A stretch of 64,000 nt of DNA, from the NCBI RefSeq assembly GCF_029227915.1, contig NC_079876.1, forward strand, positions 17,484,001 through 17,548,000. Direction: 5' to 3'. Below the pieces are notes generated by a model. The model ran no database searches, was not told the DNA's origin, and saw only the letters and a list, made by a program, of their open reading frames with translations. This stretch comes from Hydractinia symbiolongicarpus (taxonomy: Eukaryota; Cnidaria; Hydrozoa; Anthoathecata; Hydractiniidae). Shown in pieces: positions 32,338 through 43,072 of this stretch; the stretch's first letter is position 1; the number at the start of each line of letters is the position of its first letter. The position numbers and the translations under genes are program-made.

Positions 32338-32543
32338 TTTGGCTGCTAGACTACATGTTCTAGTCTATTAAATTCAGTACGTGTCGTTTCTACTTTGAAG
32401 GTGATTAGGAGGGCAAATTTTGTTTGGACAGTTAATGTTTTCAAGTTGTGAAAACACAAGGGAAGTGCATATAATACGAAAGATGCCCTTATTTTGATCG
32501 CGAAAGTACCTTACCTGCTATAACTCCAACAATTCTGCTGTCA

Positions 32544-32615
32544 GCGTCGGTGGTGTAAAGGTTAGCATTGTTGCCTTCCAAGCAATAGATCCCGATTCGA
32601 TTCCCGGCAGACGCA
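32544..32615 (+). tRNA. tRNA-Gly(UCC)-like, type B variant
   Basis: T-arm CCCGATTCGATTCCCGG (stem mismatches), acceptor CAGACGC. Confidence 0.42.
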
Positions 32616-32817
32616 TTTAGCCGCTAGATTACATGTTATAGTCTATTAAATTCCGTACGTGTGGTTTCTGCTTTGAAGGTGATTAGGAGGGCAAATTTTT
32701 TTGGACAAATAATGTTTTCAAGTTGGGAAGACACAAAAGAAATGCATGTAATACGAAAGATGCCCTTATTTTGATCGCGAAAGTACCTTACCTCTAATAA
32801 CTCCAACAATTATCCTG

Positions 32818-32856
32818 TCCAAGCAATAGATCCGGGTTCGATTCCCGGCGGACGCA
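32818..32856 (+). pseudogene. 3' half of tRNA-Gly body (36-nt 5' deletion)
   Basis: TGTC joins directly to CAAGC, removing acceptor, D-arm, A box and most of the anticodon arm. The B box survives. Same junction at 38046. Confidence 0.9.
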
Positions 32857-33061
32857 TTTGGCTGTTAGATTTCATGTTCTAGTCTATTAAATTCAGTACG
32901 TGTGGTTCCTACTTAAAAGATGATTAGGAGGGCAAATTTTTTTTGACACTTAATGTTTTCAAGTTGTGAAGACACAAGGGAAGTGCATATAAATCGAAAA
33001 ATGCCCTTATTTTGATTGCAAAAGTACCTTACCTGCATTAACTCCAACAATTCTGCTGTCA

Positions 33062-33133
33062 GAGTCGGTGGTGTAAAAGATAGCATTTTTGTCTTCCAAT
33101 CAATAGATCCTGGTTCACTTCCAATTTGACGCA
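33062..33133 (+). pseudogene. tRNA-Gly-like body, type E
   Basis: Copy of 30610 with the same GAGTCGG, AAAAGATA and T5. Confidence 0.75.
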
Positions 33134-33331
33134 TTTGGCTGCTAGATTTCATTTTCTAGTCTATTAAATTCAGTACGTGTGGTTTCTTCCTTGAAGATGA
33201 TTAGGAGGGCAACTGCCAGCTAATGTTTTCAAGTTGTGAAGACATTAGGGAAATGCATATAATGTGAAAGATATCCTTACTTTGATCGCGAAAATACCTT
33301 ACCTGCAATAACTCCAACAATTCTGCTGTCA

Positions 33332-33403
33332 GCGTCGGTGGTGTAAAGGTTAGCATTGTTACCTTCCAAGCAATAGATCCGGGTTCGATTCCCGCCGAAC
33401 GCA
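33332..33403 (+). tRNA. tRNA-Gly(UCC), degenerate A-like
   Basis: Same changes as 30880. Confidence 0.42.
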
Positions 33404-33608
33404 TTTGGCTGCTAGATTACATGTTCTTGTCTATTAAATTGAGTACGTGTGGTTTCTACTTTGAGGGTGATTAGGAGGGCAAAGTTTTTTGGACAGTTAA
33501 TGTTTTCAAGTTGTGAAGACACAAAAGAAATGCATGTAGTACGAAAGATGCCCTTATTTTGATCGCGAAAGTACCTTACCTGTAATAAGTCCGACATTTA
33601 TCCTGTCA

Positions 33609-33680
33609 GCGTCGGTGGTGTAAAGGTTATCATTGTTGCCTTCCAAGCAATAGATCCGGGTTCGATTCCCGGCCGACGCA
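33609..33680 (+). tRNA. tRNA-Gly(UCC), A-like
   Basis: G22T in the D stem (TTATCAT). Confidence 0.65.
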
Positions 33681-33886
33681 TTTGGCTGCTAGACTACATG
33701 TTCTAGTCTATTAAATTCAGTACGTGTCGTTTCTACTTTGAAGGTGATTAGGAGGGCAAATTTTGATTGGGCAGTTAATGTTTTCAAGTTGTGAAAACAC
33801 AAGGGAAGTGCATATAATGCGAAAGATGCCCTTATTTTGATCGCGAAAGTACCTTACCTGCAATAACTCCAACAATTCTGCTGCCA

Positions 33887-33957
33887 CCGGCGGTGGTGTA
33901 AAGGTTAGTATTGTTGCCTTCCAAGCAATAGATCTGGTTTCGATTCCGGCCGACCCA
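33887..33957 (+). pseudogene. tRNA-Gly-like body, type D
   Basis: Same as 31713. Confidence 0.75.
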
Positions 33958-34162
33958 TTTGGTTGCTTGTTTTGATGTTCTAGTCTGTTAAATTGTGTAC
34001 GTGTGGGTTCTACTTTGAAGATGGTTAGGAGGGCAACTTGTTTTTGCCAGAAAATATTTTTAAGTTGTGAAGACACAAGGGAAATGCATATAATACGAAA
34101 GATGTCCTTACTTTGATCGCGAAAGTACCTTACCTGCAATAACTCCAACAATTCTGCTGTCA

Positions 34163-34234
34163 GCGTCGGTGGTGTAAAGGTTAGCATTGTTGGCTTCCAA
34201 GCAATAAATCCGGGTTCGATTCCCGGGCAACACA
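34163..34234 (+). tRNA. tRNA-Gly(UCC), degenerate A-like
   Basis: As 31989 but acceptor GCAACAC. Confidence 0.38.
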
Positions 34235-34440
34235 TTTGGCCGCTAGATTTCATGTTCTAGTCTATTAAATTCAGTACTTGTCCTTTCTACTTTGAAGGTG
34301 ATTAGCAGGGCAAATATTGTTTAGACAGTTAATGTTTTCAAGTTGTGAAGACACAAGGGAAATGCATATAATACGAAGGATGCCCTTATTTTGATCGCGA
34401 AAGTGCCTTACCATCAATACCTCCAACAATTCTGCTGTCA

Positions 34441-34512
34441 GCGTCGGTGGTGTAAAAGTTATTATTTTTGTCTTCCAAGCAAAAGATCCTGGTTCACTTC
34501 CCAGTTGACGCA
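34441..34512 (+). pseudogene. tRNA-Gly-like body, type E
   Basis: GCGTCGG/TTGACGC acceptor, D-arm AAAAGTTATTAT, internal T5, anticodon stem TTTGT, T-loop TTCACTT (A58C). Anticodon side reads GCAAA. Confidence 0.75.
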
Positions 34513-34718
34513 TTTGACTGCTAGATATGATGTTCTAGTCTATTAAAATTCTGTACGTGTGGGTTCTCCTTTGAAGATGATTAGGAGGGCAACTTGTTTT
34601 TGCCAGCTAATGTTTTCAAGTTGTGCAGACACAAGGGAAATGGATATAATACGAAAGATGCCCTTATTTTGATCGCGAAAGTACCTTACCTGTAATAACT
34701 CCAACAATTCTTCTGTCA

Positions 34719-34790
34719 GCGTCGGTGGTGTAAAGGTTAGCATTGTTGCCTTCCAAGCAATAGATCCGGGTTCGATTCCCGGCCGACGCA
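34719..34790 (+). tRNA. tRNA-Gly(UCC), type A
   Basis: Exact consensus. Confidence 0.9.
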
Positions 34791-34996
34791 TTTGGCTGCT
34801 AGATTACATGTTCTAGTCTATTAAATTCAGTACGTGTCGTTTCTACTTTGAAGGTGATTAGGAGGGCAAATTTTGTTTGGAGAGCTAATGTTTTCAAGTT
34901 GTGAAAACACAAGTGAAGTGCATATAATACGAAAGATGCCTTTATTTTTATCGCGAAAGTACCTTACCTGTAATAACTCCAACAATTCTTCTGTCA

Positions 34997-35068
34997 GCGT
35001 CGGTGGTGTAAAGGTTAGCATTGTTACCTTCCAAGCAATAGATCCGGGTTCGATTCCCGCCGAACGCA
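34997..35068 (+). tRNA. tRNA-Gly(UCC), degenerate A-like
   Basis: Same changes as 30880. Confidence 0.42.
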
Positions 35069-35274
35069 TTTGGCTGCTAGATTACATGTTCTTGTCTATT
35101 AAATTGAGTACGTGTGGTTTCTACTTTGAGGGTGATTAGGAGGGCAAATTTTGTTTGGACAGTTAATGTTTTCAAGTTGTGAAGACACAAGGGAAATGCA
35201 TAAAACACGAAAGATGTCCTTACTTTGATCGCGAAAATACCTTACCTGCAATAACTCCAACAATTCTGCTGTCA

Positions 35275-35346
35275 GCGTCGGTGGTGTAAAGGTTAGCATT
35301 GTTGCCTTCCAAGCAATAGATCCGGGTTCGATTCCCGGCGGACGCA
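35275..35346 (+). tRNA. tRNA-Gly(UCC), type B
   Basis: Type B, A at -1. Confidence 0.72.
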
Positions 35347-35551
35347 TTTGGCCGCTAGATTACATGTTATAGTCTATTAAATTCCGTACGTGTGGTTTCT
35401 GCTTTGAAGGTGATTAGGAGGGCAAAGTTTTTTGGACAGTTAATGTTTTCAAGTTGTGAAGACACAAAAGAAATGCATGTAGTACGAAAGATGCCCTTAT
35501 TTTGATCGCGAAAGTACCTTACCTGTAATAAGTCCGACAATTATCCTGTCA

Positions 35552-35623
35552 GCGTCGGTGGTGTAAAGGTTAGCATTGTTGCCTTCCAAGCAATAGATCC
35601 GGGTTCGATTCCCGGCCGACGCA
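35552..35623 (+). tRNA. tRNA-Gly(UCC), type A
   Basis: Exact consensus. Confidence 0.9.
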
Positions 35624-35829
35624 TTTGGCTGCTAGACTACATGTTCTAGTCTATTAAATTCAGTACGTGTCGTTTCTACTTTGAAGGTGATTAGGAGGGC
35701 AAATTTTGATTGGGCAGTTAATGTTTTCAAGTTGTGAAAACACAAGGGAAGTGCATATAATGCGAAAGATGCCCTTATTTTGATCGCGAAAGTACCTTAC
35801 CTGCAATAACTCCAACAATTCTGCTGCCA

Positions 35830-35900
35830 CCGGCGGTGGTGTAAAGGTTAGTATTGTTGCCTTCCAAGCAATAGATCTGGTTTCGATTCCGGCCGACCCA
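35830..35900 (+). pseudogene. tRNA-Gly-like body, type D
   Basis: Same as 31713. Confidence 0.75.
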
Positions 35901-36105
35901 TTTGGTTGCTTGTTTTGATGTTCTAGTCTGTTAAATTGTGTACGTGTGGCTTCTACTTTGAAGATGATTAGGAGGGCAACTTGTTTTTGCCAGAAAATAT
36001 TTTTAAGTTGTGAAGACACAAGGGAAATGCATATAATACGAAAGATGTCCTTACTTTGATCGCGAAAGTAGCTTACCTGCAATAACTCCAACAATTATGC
36101 TGTCA

Positions 36106-36177
36106 GCGTCGGTGGTGTAAAGGTTAGCATTGTTGGCTTCCAAGCAATAAATCCGGGTTCGATTCCCGGCCAACACA
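36106..36177 (+). tRNA. tRNA-Gly(UCC), degenerate A-like
   Basis: Same changes as 31989. Confidence 0.4.
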
Positions 36178-36383
36178 TTTGGCCGCTAGATTTCATGTTC
36201 TAGTCTATTAAATTCAGTACTTGTCCTTTCTACTTTGAAGGTGATTAGCAGGGCAAATATTGTTTAGACAGTTAATGTTTTCAAGTTGTGAAGACACAAG
36301 GGAAATGCATATAATACGAAGGATGCCCTTATTTTGATCGCGAAAGTGCCTTACCATCAATACCTCCAACAATTCTGCTGTCA

Positions 36384-36455
36384 GCGTCGGTGGTGTAAAA
36401 GTTATTATTTTTGTCTTCCAAGCAAAAGATCCTGGTTCACTTCCCAGTTGACGCA
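36384..36455 (+). pseudogene. tRNA-Gly-like body, type E
   Basis: 1943-bp partner of 34441, same GCAAA. Confidence 0.75.
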
Positions 36456-36661
36456 TTTGACTGCTAGATATGATGTTCTAGTCTATTAAAATTCTGTACG
36501 TGTGGGTTCTCCTTTGAAGATGATTAGGAGGGCAACTTGTTTTTGCCAGCTAATGTTTTCAAGTTGTGCAGACACAAGGGAAATGGATATAATACGAAAG
36601 ATGCCCTTATTTTGATCGCGAAAGTACCTTACCTGTAATAACTCCAACAATTCTTCTGTCA

Positions 36662-36733
36662 GCGTCGGTGGTGTAAAGGTTAGCATTGTTGCCTTCCAAG
36701 CAATAGATCCGGGTTCGATTCCCGGCCGACGCA
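36662..36733 (+). tRNA. tRNA-Gly(UCC), type A
   Basis: Exact consensus. Confidence 0.9.
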
Positions 36734-36939
36734 TTTGTCTGCTAGATTACATGTTCTAGTCTATTAAATTCAGTACGTGTCGTTTCTACTTTGAAGGTGA
36801 TTAGGAGGGCAAATTTTGTTTGGAGAGCTAATGTTTTCAAGTTGTGAAAACACAAGTGAAGTGCATATAATACGAAAGATGCCTTTATTTTTATCGCGAA
36901 AGTACCTTACCTGTAATAACTCCAACAATTCTTCTGTCA

Positions 36940-37011
36940 GCGTCGGTGGTGTAAAGGTTAGTATTGTTGCCTTCCAAGCAATAGATCCGGGTTCGATTCC
37001 CGGCCGACGCA
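36940..37011 (+). tRNA. tRNA-Gly(UCC), A-like
   Basis: C23T only (G12-T23 wobble). Confidence 0.82.
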
Positions 37012-37216
37012 TTTCGCTACTAGATTACATGTTCTAGTCTATTAAATTCAGTACGTGTCGTTTCTTCTTTGAAGATGATTAGGAGGGCAACTTGTTTTTG
37101 CCAGGAAATGTTTTCAAGTTGTGCAGACACAAGGGAAATGCATATAATACGAAAGATGTCCTTACTTTGATCGCGAAAGTACCTTACCTGTAATAACTCC
37201 AACAATTATCCTGTCA

Positions 37217-37288
37217 GCGTCGGTGGTGTAAAGGTTAGCATTGTTGCCTTCCAAGCAATAGATCCCGATTCGATTCCCGGCGGACGCA
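37217..37288 (+). tRNA. tRNA-Gly(UCC)-like, type B variant
   Basis: Type B with CCCGA T-stem mismatches. Confidence 0.45.
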
Positions 37289-37493
37289 TTTGGCCGCTAG
37301 ATTACATGTTCTAGTGTATTAAATTCCGTACGTGTGGTTTCTGCTTTGAAGGTAATTAGGAGGGCAAATTTTTTTGGACAGGTAATGTTTTCAAGTTGTG
37401 AAGACACAAAAGAGTCGCATGTAATACGAAAGATGCCCTTATTTTGATCGCGAAAGTACCTTACCTGTAATAACTCCAACAATTATCCTGTCA

Positions 37494-37565
37494 CTGTCGG
37501 CGGTGTAAAGGTTAGCATTGTTGCCTTCCAAGCAATAGCTCCGGGTTCGATTCCCGGCCGACGCA
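37494..37565 (+). tRNA. tRNA-Gly(UCC), A-like
   Basis: 5' acceptor CTGTCGG (C1 opposite C72), A box CGGTGTAAAGG, variable loop AGCT. Confidence 0.45.
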
Positions 37566-37771
37566 TTTGGCTGCTAGATTACATGTTCTAGTCTATTAAA
37601 TTCAGTACGTGTCGTTTCTACTTTGAGGGTGATTAGGAGGGCAAATTTTGTTTGGACAGTTAATGTTTTCAAGTTGTGAAAACACAAGGGAAGTGCATAT
37701 AATACGAAAGATGCCCTTATTTTGATCTCGAAAGTACCTTACCTGCAATAACTCCAACAATTCTGCTGTCA

Positions 37772-37843
37772 GCGTCGGTGGTGTAAAGGTTAGCATTGTT
37801 GCCTTCCAAGCAATAGATCCCGATTCGATTACCGGCGGACGCA
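37772..37843 (+). tRNA. tRNA-Gly(UCC)-like, type B variant
   Basis: CCCGA T-stem and ACCGG on the 3' strand. Confidence 0.4.
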
Positions 37844-38045
37844 TTTGGCCGCTAGATTACATTTTATAGTCTATTAAATTCCGTACGTGTGGTTTCTGCT
37901 TTGAAAGTGATTAGGAGGGCAAATTTTTTTGGGCAGTTAATGTTTTTAAGTTGTGAAGACACAAAGGAAATGCATGTAATACGAAAGATGACCTTATTTT
38001 GATCGCGAAATTACCTTACCTGTAATAACTCCAACAATTATCCTG

Positions 38046-38084
38046 TCCAAGCAATAGATCCGGGTTCGATTCCCGGCCGACGCA
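38046..38084 (+). pseudogene. 3' half of tRNA-Gly body (36-nt 5' deletion)
   Basis: Same TGTC|CAAGC junction as 32818, but with a CCGACGC acceptor end. Confidence 0.9.
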
Positions 38085-38288
38085 TTTGGCTGTTAGATTT
38101 CATGTTCTAGTCTATTAAATTCAGTTTTTGTGGTTCCTACTTAAAAGATGATTAGGAGGACAAATTTTTTTGACACTTATTGTTTTCAAGTTGTGAAGAC
38201 ACAAGGGAAATGCATATAATTCTAAAGATGCCCTTATTTTGATCGCGAAAGTACCTTACCTGTAATAACTCCAACAATTCTTCTGCCA

Positions 38289-38360
38289 GCGTCAGTGGTG
38301 TAAAGGTTAGCATTGTTGCCTTCCAAGCAATAGATCCGGGTTCGATTCCCGGCCAACGCA
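38289..38360 (+). tRNA. tRNA-Gly(UCC), A-like
   Basis: Acceptor GCGTCAG/CCAACGC with two mismatches. Confidence 0.45.
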
Positions 38361-38565
38361 TTTCGCTACTAGATTACATGTTCTAGTCTGTTAAATTCAG
38401 TACGTGTCGTTTCTACTTTGAAGATGATTAGGAGGGCAACTTGTTTTTGCCAGGAAATGTTTTCAAGTTGTGAAGACACAAGGGAAATGCATATAATACG
38501 AAGGATGCCCTTATTTTGATCGCGAAAGTGCCTAACCTGCAATACCTCCAACAAATCTGCTGTTA

Positions 38566-38637
38566 GCGTCGGTGGTGTAAAAGTTATTATTTTTGTCTTC
38601 CAAGCGATAGATCCTGTTTCACTTCCCAGTTGACGCA
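38566..38637 (+). pseudogene. tRNA-Gly-like body, type E
   Basis: Type E with GCGAT and CCTGTTTCACTTCC. Confidence 0.75.
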
Positions 38638-38842
38638 TTTGGCTGCTAGATATGATGTTCTAGTCTATTATATTCCGTACGTGTGGGTTCTCCTTTGAAG
38701 ATGATTAGGAGGGCAACTTGTTTTTGCCAGCTAATGTTTTCAAGTTGTGGAGACACAAGGGAAATGCATATAATACGAAAGATGTCCTTACTTTGATCGC
38801 AAAAATACCTTACCTGCAATAACTCCAACAATTCTGCTGTCA

Positions 38843-38914
38843 GCGTCGGTGGTGTAAAGGTTAGCATTGTTGCCTTCTAAGCAATAGATCCCGATTCGAT
38901 TCCCGGCGGACGCA
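38843..38914 (+). tRNA. tRNA-Gly body with anticodon TCT, type B variant
   Basis: Loop CTTCTAA gives TCT (Arg); T-stem CCCGA mismatches. Confidence 0.42.
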
Positions 38915-39119
38915 TTTGGCCGCTAGATTACATGTTCTAGTCTATTAAATTCCGTACGTGTGGTTTCTGCTTTGAAGGTGATTAGGAGGGCAAATTTTTT
39001 TTGACAGTTAATGTTTTCAAGTTGTGAAGACACAAAAGAAATGCATGTAATACGAACGATGCCCTTATTTTGATCGCGAAAGTACCTTACCTGTAATAAC
39101 TTCAACAAATATCCTGTCA

Positions 39120-39191
39120 GCGTCGGTGATGTAAAGGTTAGCATTGTTGCCTTCCAAGTAATAGATCCGGGTTCGATTCCCGCCGAACGCA
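39120..39191 (+). tRNA. tRNA-Gly(UCC), degenerate A-like
   Basis: G10A, C40T and acceptor CGAACGC. Confidence 0.4.
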
Positions 39192-39397
39192 TTTGGCTGC
39201 TAGATTACATGTTCTTGTCTATTAAATTGAGTACGTGTGGTTTCTACTTTGAGGGTGATTAGGAGGGCAAATTTTGTTTGGACAGTTAATGTTTTCAAGT
39301 TGTGAAGACACAAGGGAAATGCATATAATACGAAGGATGCCCTTATTTTGATCGCGAAAGTGCCTTACCTGCAATAACTCCAACAATTTTGCTGCTA

Positions 39398-39468
39398 CCG
39401 GCGGTGGTGTAAAGGTTAGTATTGTTGCCTTCCAAGCAATATATCCGGTTTTGATTCCGGCCGACCCA
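39398..39468 (+). pseudogene. tRNA-Gly-like body, type D
   Basis: Type D preceded by GCTA; variable loop ATAT, T-loop C56T. Confidence 0.75.
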
Positions 39469-39673
39469 TTTGGCTGCTTGTTTTGATGTTCTAGTCTATT
39501 AAATTGTGTACGTGTGGGTTCTCCTTTGAAGATGATTAGGAGGGCAACTTGTTTTTGCCAGAAAATATTTTCAAGTTGTGAAGACACAAGGGAAATCCAT
39601 ATAATTCTAAAGATGCCCTTATTTTGATCGCGAAAGTACCTTACCTGTAATAACTCCAACAATTCTTCTGTCA

Positions 39674-39745
39674 GCGTCGGTGGTGTAAAGGTTAGCATTG
39701 TTGCCTTCCAAGCAATAGATCCGGGTTCGATTCCCGGCCGACGCA
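39674..39745 (+). tRNA. tRNA-Gly(UCC), type A
   Basis: Exact consensus. Confidence 0.9.
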
Positions 39746-39950
39746 TTTCGCTACTAGATTACATGTTCTAGTCTATTAAATTCAGTACGTGTCGTTTCTA
39801 CTTTTAAGATGATTAGGAGGGCAACTTGTTGGTTGCCAGAAAATATTTTCAAGTTGTGAAGACACAAGGGAAATGCATATAATACGAAAGATGTCCTTAC
39901 TTTGATCACAAAATACCTTACCTGCAATAACTCCAACAATTCTTCTGTCA

Positions 39951-40022
39951 GCGTCGGTGGTGTAAAGGTTAGCATTGTTGCTTTCCAAGCAATAGATCCG
40001 GGTTCGATTCCCGGCCGACGCA
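39951..40022 (+). tRNA. tRNA-Gly(UCC), A-like
   Basis: C32T only (loop TTTCCAA); plausible functional tRNA. Confidence 0.82.
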
Positions 40023-40228
40023 TTTCGCTGCTAGATTACATGTTCTAGTCTATTAATTTCAGTACGTGTCGTTTCTACTTTGAAGGTGATTAGCAGGGCA
40101 AATATTGTTTGGACAGTTAATGTTTTCAAGTTGTGAAGACACAAGGGAAATGCATATAATACGAAGGATACCCTTATTTTGATCGCGAAAGTGCCTTACC
40201 TGCAATACCTCCAACAATTCTGCTGTCA

Positions 40229-40300
40229 GCATCGGTGGTGTAAAAGTTATTATTTTTGTCTTCCAAGCAATAGATCCTGGTTCACTTCCCAGTTGACACA
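40229..40300 (+). pseudogene. tRNA-Gly-like body, type E
   Basis: Type E with acceptor GCATCGG/TTGACAC. Confidence 0.75.
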
Positions 40301-40505
40301 TTTGGCTGCTAGGTATGATGTTCTAGTCTATTAATTTTTGTACGTGTGGGTTCTCCTTTGAAGATGATTAGGGGGGCAACTTGTTTTTGCCAGCTAATGT
40401 TTTCAAGTTGTGCAGACACAAGGGAAATGCATATAATACGAAAGATGTCCTTACTTTGATCGCGAAAATACCTCACCTGCAATAACTCCAACAATTCTGC
40501 TGTCA

Positions 40506-40577
40506 GCGTCGGTGGTGTAAAGGTTAGCATTGTTGCCTTCCAAGCAATAGATCCGGGTTCGATTCCCGGCCGACGCA
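40506..40577 (+). tRNA. tRNA-Gly(UCC), type A
   Basis: Exact consensus. Confidence 0.9.
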
Positions 40578-40783
40578 TTTGGCTGCTAGACTACATGTTC
40601 TAGTCTATTAAATTCGGTACGTGTCGTTTCTACTTTGAAGGTGATTAGGAGGGCAAATTTTGTTTGGACAGTTAATGTTTTCAAGTTGTGAAGACACAAG
40701 GAAAGTGCATATAATACGAAAGATGCCCTTATTTTGATCGCAAAAGTACCTTACCCGCAATAACTCCAATAATTCCGCTGCCA

Positions 40784-40854
40784 CCGGCGGTTGTGTAAAG
40801 GTTAGTATTGTTGCCTTCCAAGCAATAGATCTGGTTTTGATTCCGGCCGACCCA
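40784..40854 (+). pseudogene. tRNA-Gly-like body, type D
   Basis: Type D with T9 (CGGTTGTG) and T-loop C56T. Confidence 0.75.
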
Positions 40855-41059
40855 TTTGGCTGCTTGTTTTGATGTTCTAGTCTATTAAATTGTGTACGTG
40901 TGGGTTCTCCTTTGAAGATGATTAGGAGGGCAACTTGGTGGTTGCCAGAAAATATTTTCAAGTTGTGAAGACACAAGGGAAATGCATATAATACGAAAGA
41001 TGTCCTTACTTTGATCACAAAATACCTTACCTGCAATAACTCCAACAATTCTTCTGTCA

Positions 41060-41131
41060 GCGTCGGTGGTGTAAAGGTTAGCATTGTTGCTGTCCAAGCA
41101 ATAGATCCGGGTTCGATTCCCGGCCAACGCA
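41060..41131 (+). tRNA. tRNA-Gly(UCC), A-like with G33
   Basis: Loop TGTCCAA: the near-invariant T33 is G. Acceptor CCAACGC has a C5-A68 mismatch. Confidence 0.4.
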
Positions 41132-41337
41132 TTTCGCTGCTAGATTACATGTTCTAGTCTATTAATTTCAGTACGTGTCGTTTCTACTTTGAAGGTGATT
41201 AGCAGGGCAAATATTGTTTGGACAGTTAATGTTTTCAAGTTGTGAAGACACAAGGGAAATGCATATAATACGAAGGATACCCTTATTTTGATCGCGAAAG
41301 TGCCTTACCTGCAATACCTCCAACAATTCTGCTGTCA

Positions 41338-41409
41338 GCGTCGGTGGTGTAAAAGTTATTATTTTTGTCTTCCAAGCAATAGATCCTGGTTCACTTCCCA
41401 GTTGACACA
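41338..41409 (+). pseudogene. tRNA-Gly-like body, type E
   Basis: Type E, acceptor 3' strand TTGACAC. Confidence 0.75.
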
Positions 41410-41614
41410 TTTGGCTGCTAGATATGATGTTCTAGTCTATTAATTTTTGTACGTGTGGGTTCTCCTTTGAAGATGATTAGGGGGGCAACTTGTTTTTGCC
41501 AGCTAATGTTTTCAAGTTGTGCAGACACAAGGGAAATGCATATAATACGAAAGATGTCCTTACTTTGATCGCGAAAATACCTTACCTGCAATAAATCCAA
41601 CAATTCTGCTGTCA

Positions 41615-41686
41615 GCGTCGGTGGTGTAAAGGTTAGCATTGTTGCCTTCCAAGCAATAGATCCGGGTTCGATTCCCGGCCGACGCA
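41615..41686 (+). tRNA. tRNA-Gly(UCC), type A
   Basis: Exact consensus. Confidence 0.9.
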
Positions 41687-41892
41687 TTTGGCTGCTAGAC
41701 TACATGTTCTAGTCTATTAAATTCGGTACGTGTCGTTTCTACTTTGAAGGTGATTAGGAGGGCAAATTTTGTTTGGACAGTTAACGTTTTCAAGTTGTGA
41801 AGACACAAGGAAAGTGCATATAATACGAAAGATGCCCTTATTTTGATCGCGAAAGTACCTTACCCGCAATAACTCCAATAATTCCGCTGCCA

Positions 41893-41963
41893 CCGGCGGT
41901 TGTGTAAAGGTTAGTATTGTTGCCTTCCAAGCAATAGATCCGGTTTTGCTTTCGGCCGACCCA
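41893..41963 (+). pseudogene. tRNA-Gly-like body, type D
   Basis: Type D with T-arm GGTTTTGCTTTCGG, B box lost. Confidence 0.78.
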
Positions 41964-42168
41964 TTTGGCTGCTTGTTTTGATGTTCTAGTCTATTAAATT
42001 GTGTACGTGTGGGTTCTCCTTTGAAGATGATTAGGAGGGCAACTTGTTGGTTGCCAGAAAATATTTTCAAGTTGTGAAGACACAAGGGAAATGCATATAA
42101 TGCGAAAGATGTCCTTACTTTGATCACAAAATACCTTACCTGCAATAACTCCAACAATTCTTCTGTCA

Positions 42169-42240
42169 GCGTCGGTGGTGTAAAGGTTAGCATTGTTGCT
42201 TTCCAAGCAATAGATCCGGGTTCGATTCCCGGCCGACGCA
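42169..42240 (+). tRNA. tRNA-Gly(UCC), A-like
   Basis: C32T only. Confidence 0.82.
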
Positions 42241-42446
42241 TTTCGCTGCTAGATTACATGTTCTAGTCTATTAATTTCAGTTCGTGTCGTTTCTACTTTG
42301 AAGGTGATTAGCAGGGCAAATATTGTTTGGACAGTTAATGTTTTCAAGTTGTGAAGATACAAGGGAAATGCATATAATACGAAGGATACCCTTATTTTGA
42401 TCGCGAAAGTGCCTTACCTGCAATACCGCCAACAATTCTGCTGTCA

Positions 42447-42517
42447 GCGTCGGTGGTGTAAAAGTTATTATTTTTGTCTTCCAAGCAATAGATCCGGTTT
42501 TGCTTTCGGCCGACCCA
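42447..42517 (+). pseudogene. Chimeric body: type E 5' half, type D 3' half
   Basis: E sequence up to GTCTTCCAAGC, then the D form GATCCGGTTTTGCTTTCGG seen at 41893. The internal T5 is kept. Confidence 0.82.
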
Positions 42518-42722
42518 TTTGGCTGCTTGTTTTGATGTTCTAGTCTATTAAATTGTGTACGTGTGGGTTCTCCTTTGAAGATGATTAGGAGGGCAACTTG
42601 TTGGTTGCCAGAAAATATTTTCAAGTTGTGAAGACACAAGGGAAATGCATATAATACGAAAGATGTCCTTACTTTGATCACAAAATACCTTACCTGCAAT
42701 AACTCCAACAATTCTTCTGTCA

Positions 42723-42794
42723 GCGTCGGTGGTGTAAAGGTTAGCATTGTTGCTTTCCAAGCAATAGATCCGGGTTCGATTCCCGGCCGACGCA
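42723..42794 (+). tRNA. tRNA-Gly(UCC), A-like
   Basis: C32T only. Confidence 0.82.
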
Positions 42795-43000
42795 TTTCGC
42801 TGCTAGATTACATGTTCTAGTCTATTAATTTCAGTTCGTGTCGTTTCTACTTTGAAGGTGATTAGCAGGGCAAATATTGTTTGGACAGTTAATGTTTTCA
42901 AGTTGTGAAGACACAAAGGAAATGCATATAATACGAAGGATACCCTTATTTTGATCGCGAAAGTGCCTTACCTGCAATACCTCCAACAATTCTGCTGTCA

Positions 43001-43072
43001 GCGTCGGTGGTGTAAAAGTTATTATTTTTGTCTTCCAAGCAATAGATCCTGGTTCACTTCCCAGTTGACACA
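43001..43072 (+). pseudogene. tRNA-Gly-like body, type E
   Basis: Type E, acceptor TTGACAC. Confidence 0.75.

Larger units (their letters stand above)
29501..39397 (+). repeat. HOR block 6: types D and E enter; 1943-bp and 2174-bp units
   Basis: Bodies at 33609, 33887, 34163, 34441 and 34719 recur 1943 bp later at 35552, 35830, 36106, 36384 and 36662. The trio 31435, 31713 and 31989 lies 2174 bp before 33609, 33887 and 34163. The pair 30610 and 30880 recurs at 33062 and 33332 (2452 bp). Two units (32818 and 38046) have lost the 5' half of the body. Confidence 0.8.

Noticed and set aside
9565-37037. Plus-strand frames of 63-88 codons reading through a spacer into a tRNA body (for example 9565-9810 and 18822-19067)
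   Set aside because: They are the sense translation of spacer plus tRNA (ending ...IDPGSIPG from the T-arm), present only where no stop happens to occur. No coding signal.
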